Below are positions 14,408-15,006 of a DNA stretch of 15,006 bases, piece after piece. Under the pieces are notes generated by a model that was not told the origin of the DNA, searched no databases, and saw only the letters and a program-made list of their open reading frames with translations. Positions within the stretch are counted from its first letter, which is position 1; every line of letters begins with the position of its first letter. Origin of the DNA: Euryarchaeota archaeon UBA226 (GTDB lineage Archaea; Thermoplasmatota; Poseidoniia; Poseidoniales; Poseidoniaceae); NCBI GenBank assembly GCA_002505935.1, contig DAWL01000143.1, positions 208-15,213 of the forward strand, given 5' to 3'. Position numbers and translations under genes: made by a program.

Positions 14408-15006
14408 ATGGGTAAGAGAATACGCGCACAGAGAAAGGGTAGCAGCCCAAGATACAGGGTTAACTCACACAGATTCCCAGGTCGCAACCGCCTACCTAAC
14501 ATCCGTGATGAGATGGTGGAGGTAACCGAGTTGATTCACAGCCCAGTTCATACAGCTCCATTGGCAAGGGTGAAGAGGGAAAGTGGCGAAGAATCGTTGA
14601 TTGTCGCGACGGAAGGAATCTCAGTTGGTCAGAACTTGGCCTTCGGAAACAATGTCACCTTGCGTCCGGGTAATGTAACTACTATTGGAAACATCCCAGA
14701 AGGAACGCCGGTAAACAATCTCGAACTACGCCCCGGAGACGGCGGTAAGGTCGCTAGATCCGGTGGTGCTTCCTGTGTCGTCGAAAGCCGTATGGAAGGA
14801 GGGAGAATCAGAGTCCGTCTACCTAGTGGTAAGAGTAAGGATCTACCAGAGAACTGCAGAGCAACTATCGGAGTTCTAGCCGGACATGGTCGAAGCGAGA
14901 AGCCATTGATGAAGGCTGGTGCAGCACACTACAAGGCCAAGGCTCGTGGAAAGCAGTACCCGAAGGTAAGCGGTGTTGCAATGAATCCTGTTGATCACCC
15001 ACATGG
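14408..15006 (+). CDS. rpl2: 50S ribosomal protein L2 (uL2), partial at right edge
   Basis: The ATG at 14408 has GAGGTGA at 14397-14403, and the frame stays open to the end of the window, giving 199 complete codons. The beginning MGKRIRAQRKGSSPRYRV is archaeal uL2. The OB-fold and SH3-like parts follow, with 'GISVGQNLAFGN', 'GNIPEGTPVNNLELRPGDGG' and 'NCRATIGVLAGHGRSEKPL'. The visible end, AMNPVDHPHG, is the start of the most conserved uL2 segment, whose histidine lies near the peptidyl transferase centre and matters for peptide bond formation. About 40 residues should remain beyond the window. It is the fourth gene of the uL3-uL4-uL23-uL2 run. Confidence 0.97.
   Translation, partial: MGKRIRAQRKGSSPRYRVNSHRFPGRNRLPNIRDEMVEVTELIHSPVHTAPLARVKRESGEESLIVATEGISVGQNLAFGNNVTLRPGNVTTIGNIPEGTPVNNLELRPGDGGKVARSGGASCVVESRMEGGRIRVRLPSGKSKDLPENCRATIGVLAGHGRSEKPLMKAGAAHYKAKARGKQYPKVSGVAMNPVDHPH

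Overview
The window most likely comes from a mesophilic euryarchaeon of the Thermoplasmatota, and Marine Group II (Poseidoniales) is my best guess. A thermosome (group II chaperonin), archaeal-type uL3, uL4, uL23 and uL2, and a Hef-type helicase together establish Archaea. The large glycoprotein-like surface protein with a cytoplasmic GWTMEQW-type tail and the moderate base composition point to Marine Group II; that last step is inference. Many starts are preceded by (G)AGGTGA(T), a strong archaeal Shine-Dalgarno, which let me correct several start codons.

Layout. Bases 1-99 hold the end of a probable PLP-dependent aminotransferase. Two unrecognised multi-pass membrane proteins follow, convergent with abutting stop codons (134-754 plus, 755-2020 minus). 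A very short divergent spacer leads to a secreted or surface protein of about 1100 residues (2069-5392), with a MAM-like domain, about five Ig-like repeats, one C-terminal membrane anchor and a conserved-looking tail. The thermosome follows at 5444-7057.

A 97-base spacer with three inverted repeats then leads to the most unusual part, a two-gene unit at 7155-9971. The first gene fuses a single-cluster ferredoxin, an acidic linker, a CysJ/P450-reductase-like flavodoxin and a complete succinate dehydrogenase iron-sulfur subunit (SdhB) fold. Every SdhB cluster-ligand position I can align there is non-cysteine. The second gene is an HdrB/SdhE-like CCG protein whose first CCG motif is intact and whose second has lost almost all its cysteines. 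Together they resemble a split methanogen TfrB-type SdhB-HdrB pair in which the [2Fe-2S]/[4Fe-4S]/[3Fe-4S] wire is gone and a ferredoxin plus FMN module has been added at the N-terminus.

The right part holds a Hef-family DEAH helicase on the minus strand (10019-11884) without its nuclease domain but with a C-terminal PIP-box-like motif. A 320-base spacer with a hairpin-rich, G+C-rich leader comes next. The start of the S10-type ribosomal protein operon follows: uL3, uL4, uL23 and uL2, the last cut by the window edge. I see no CRISPR array, tRNA, rRNA or insertion sequence.
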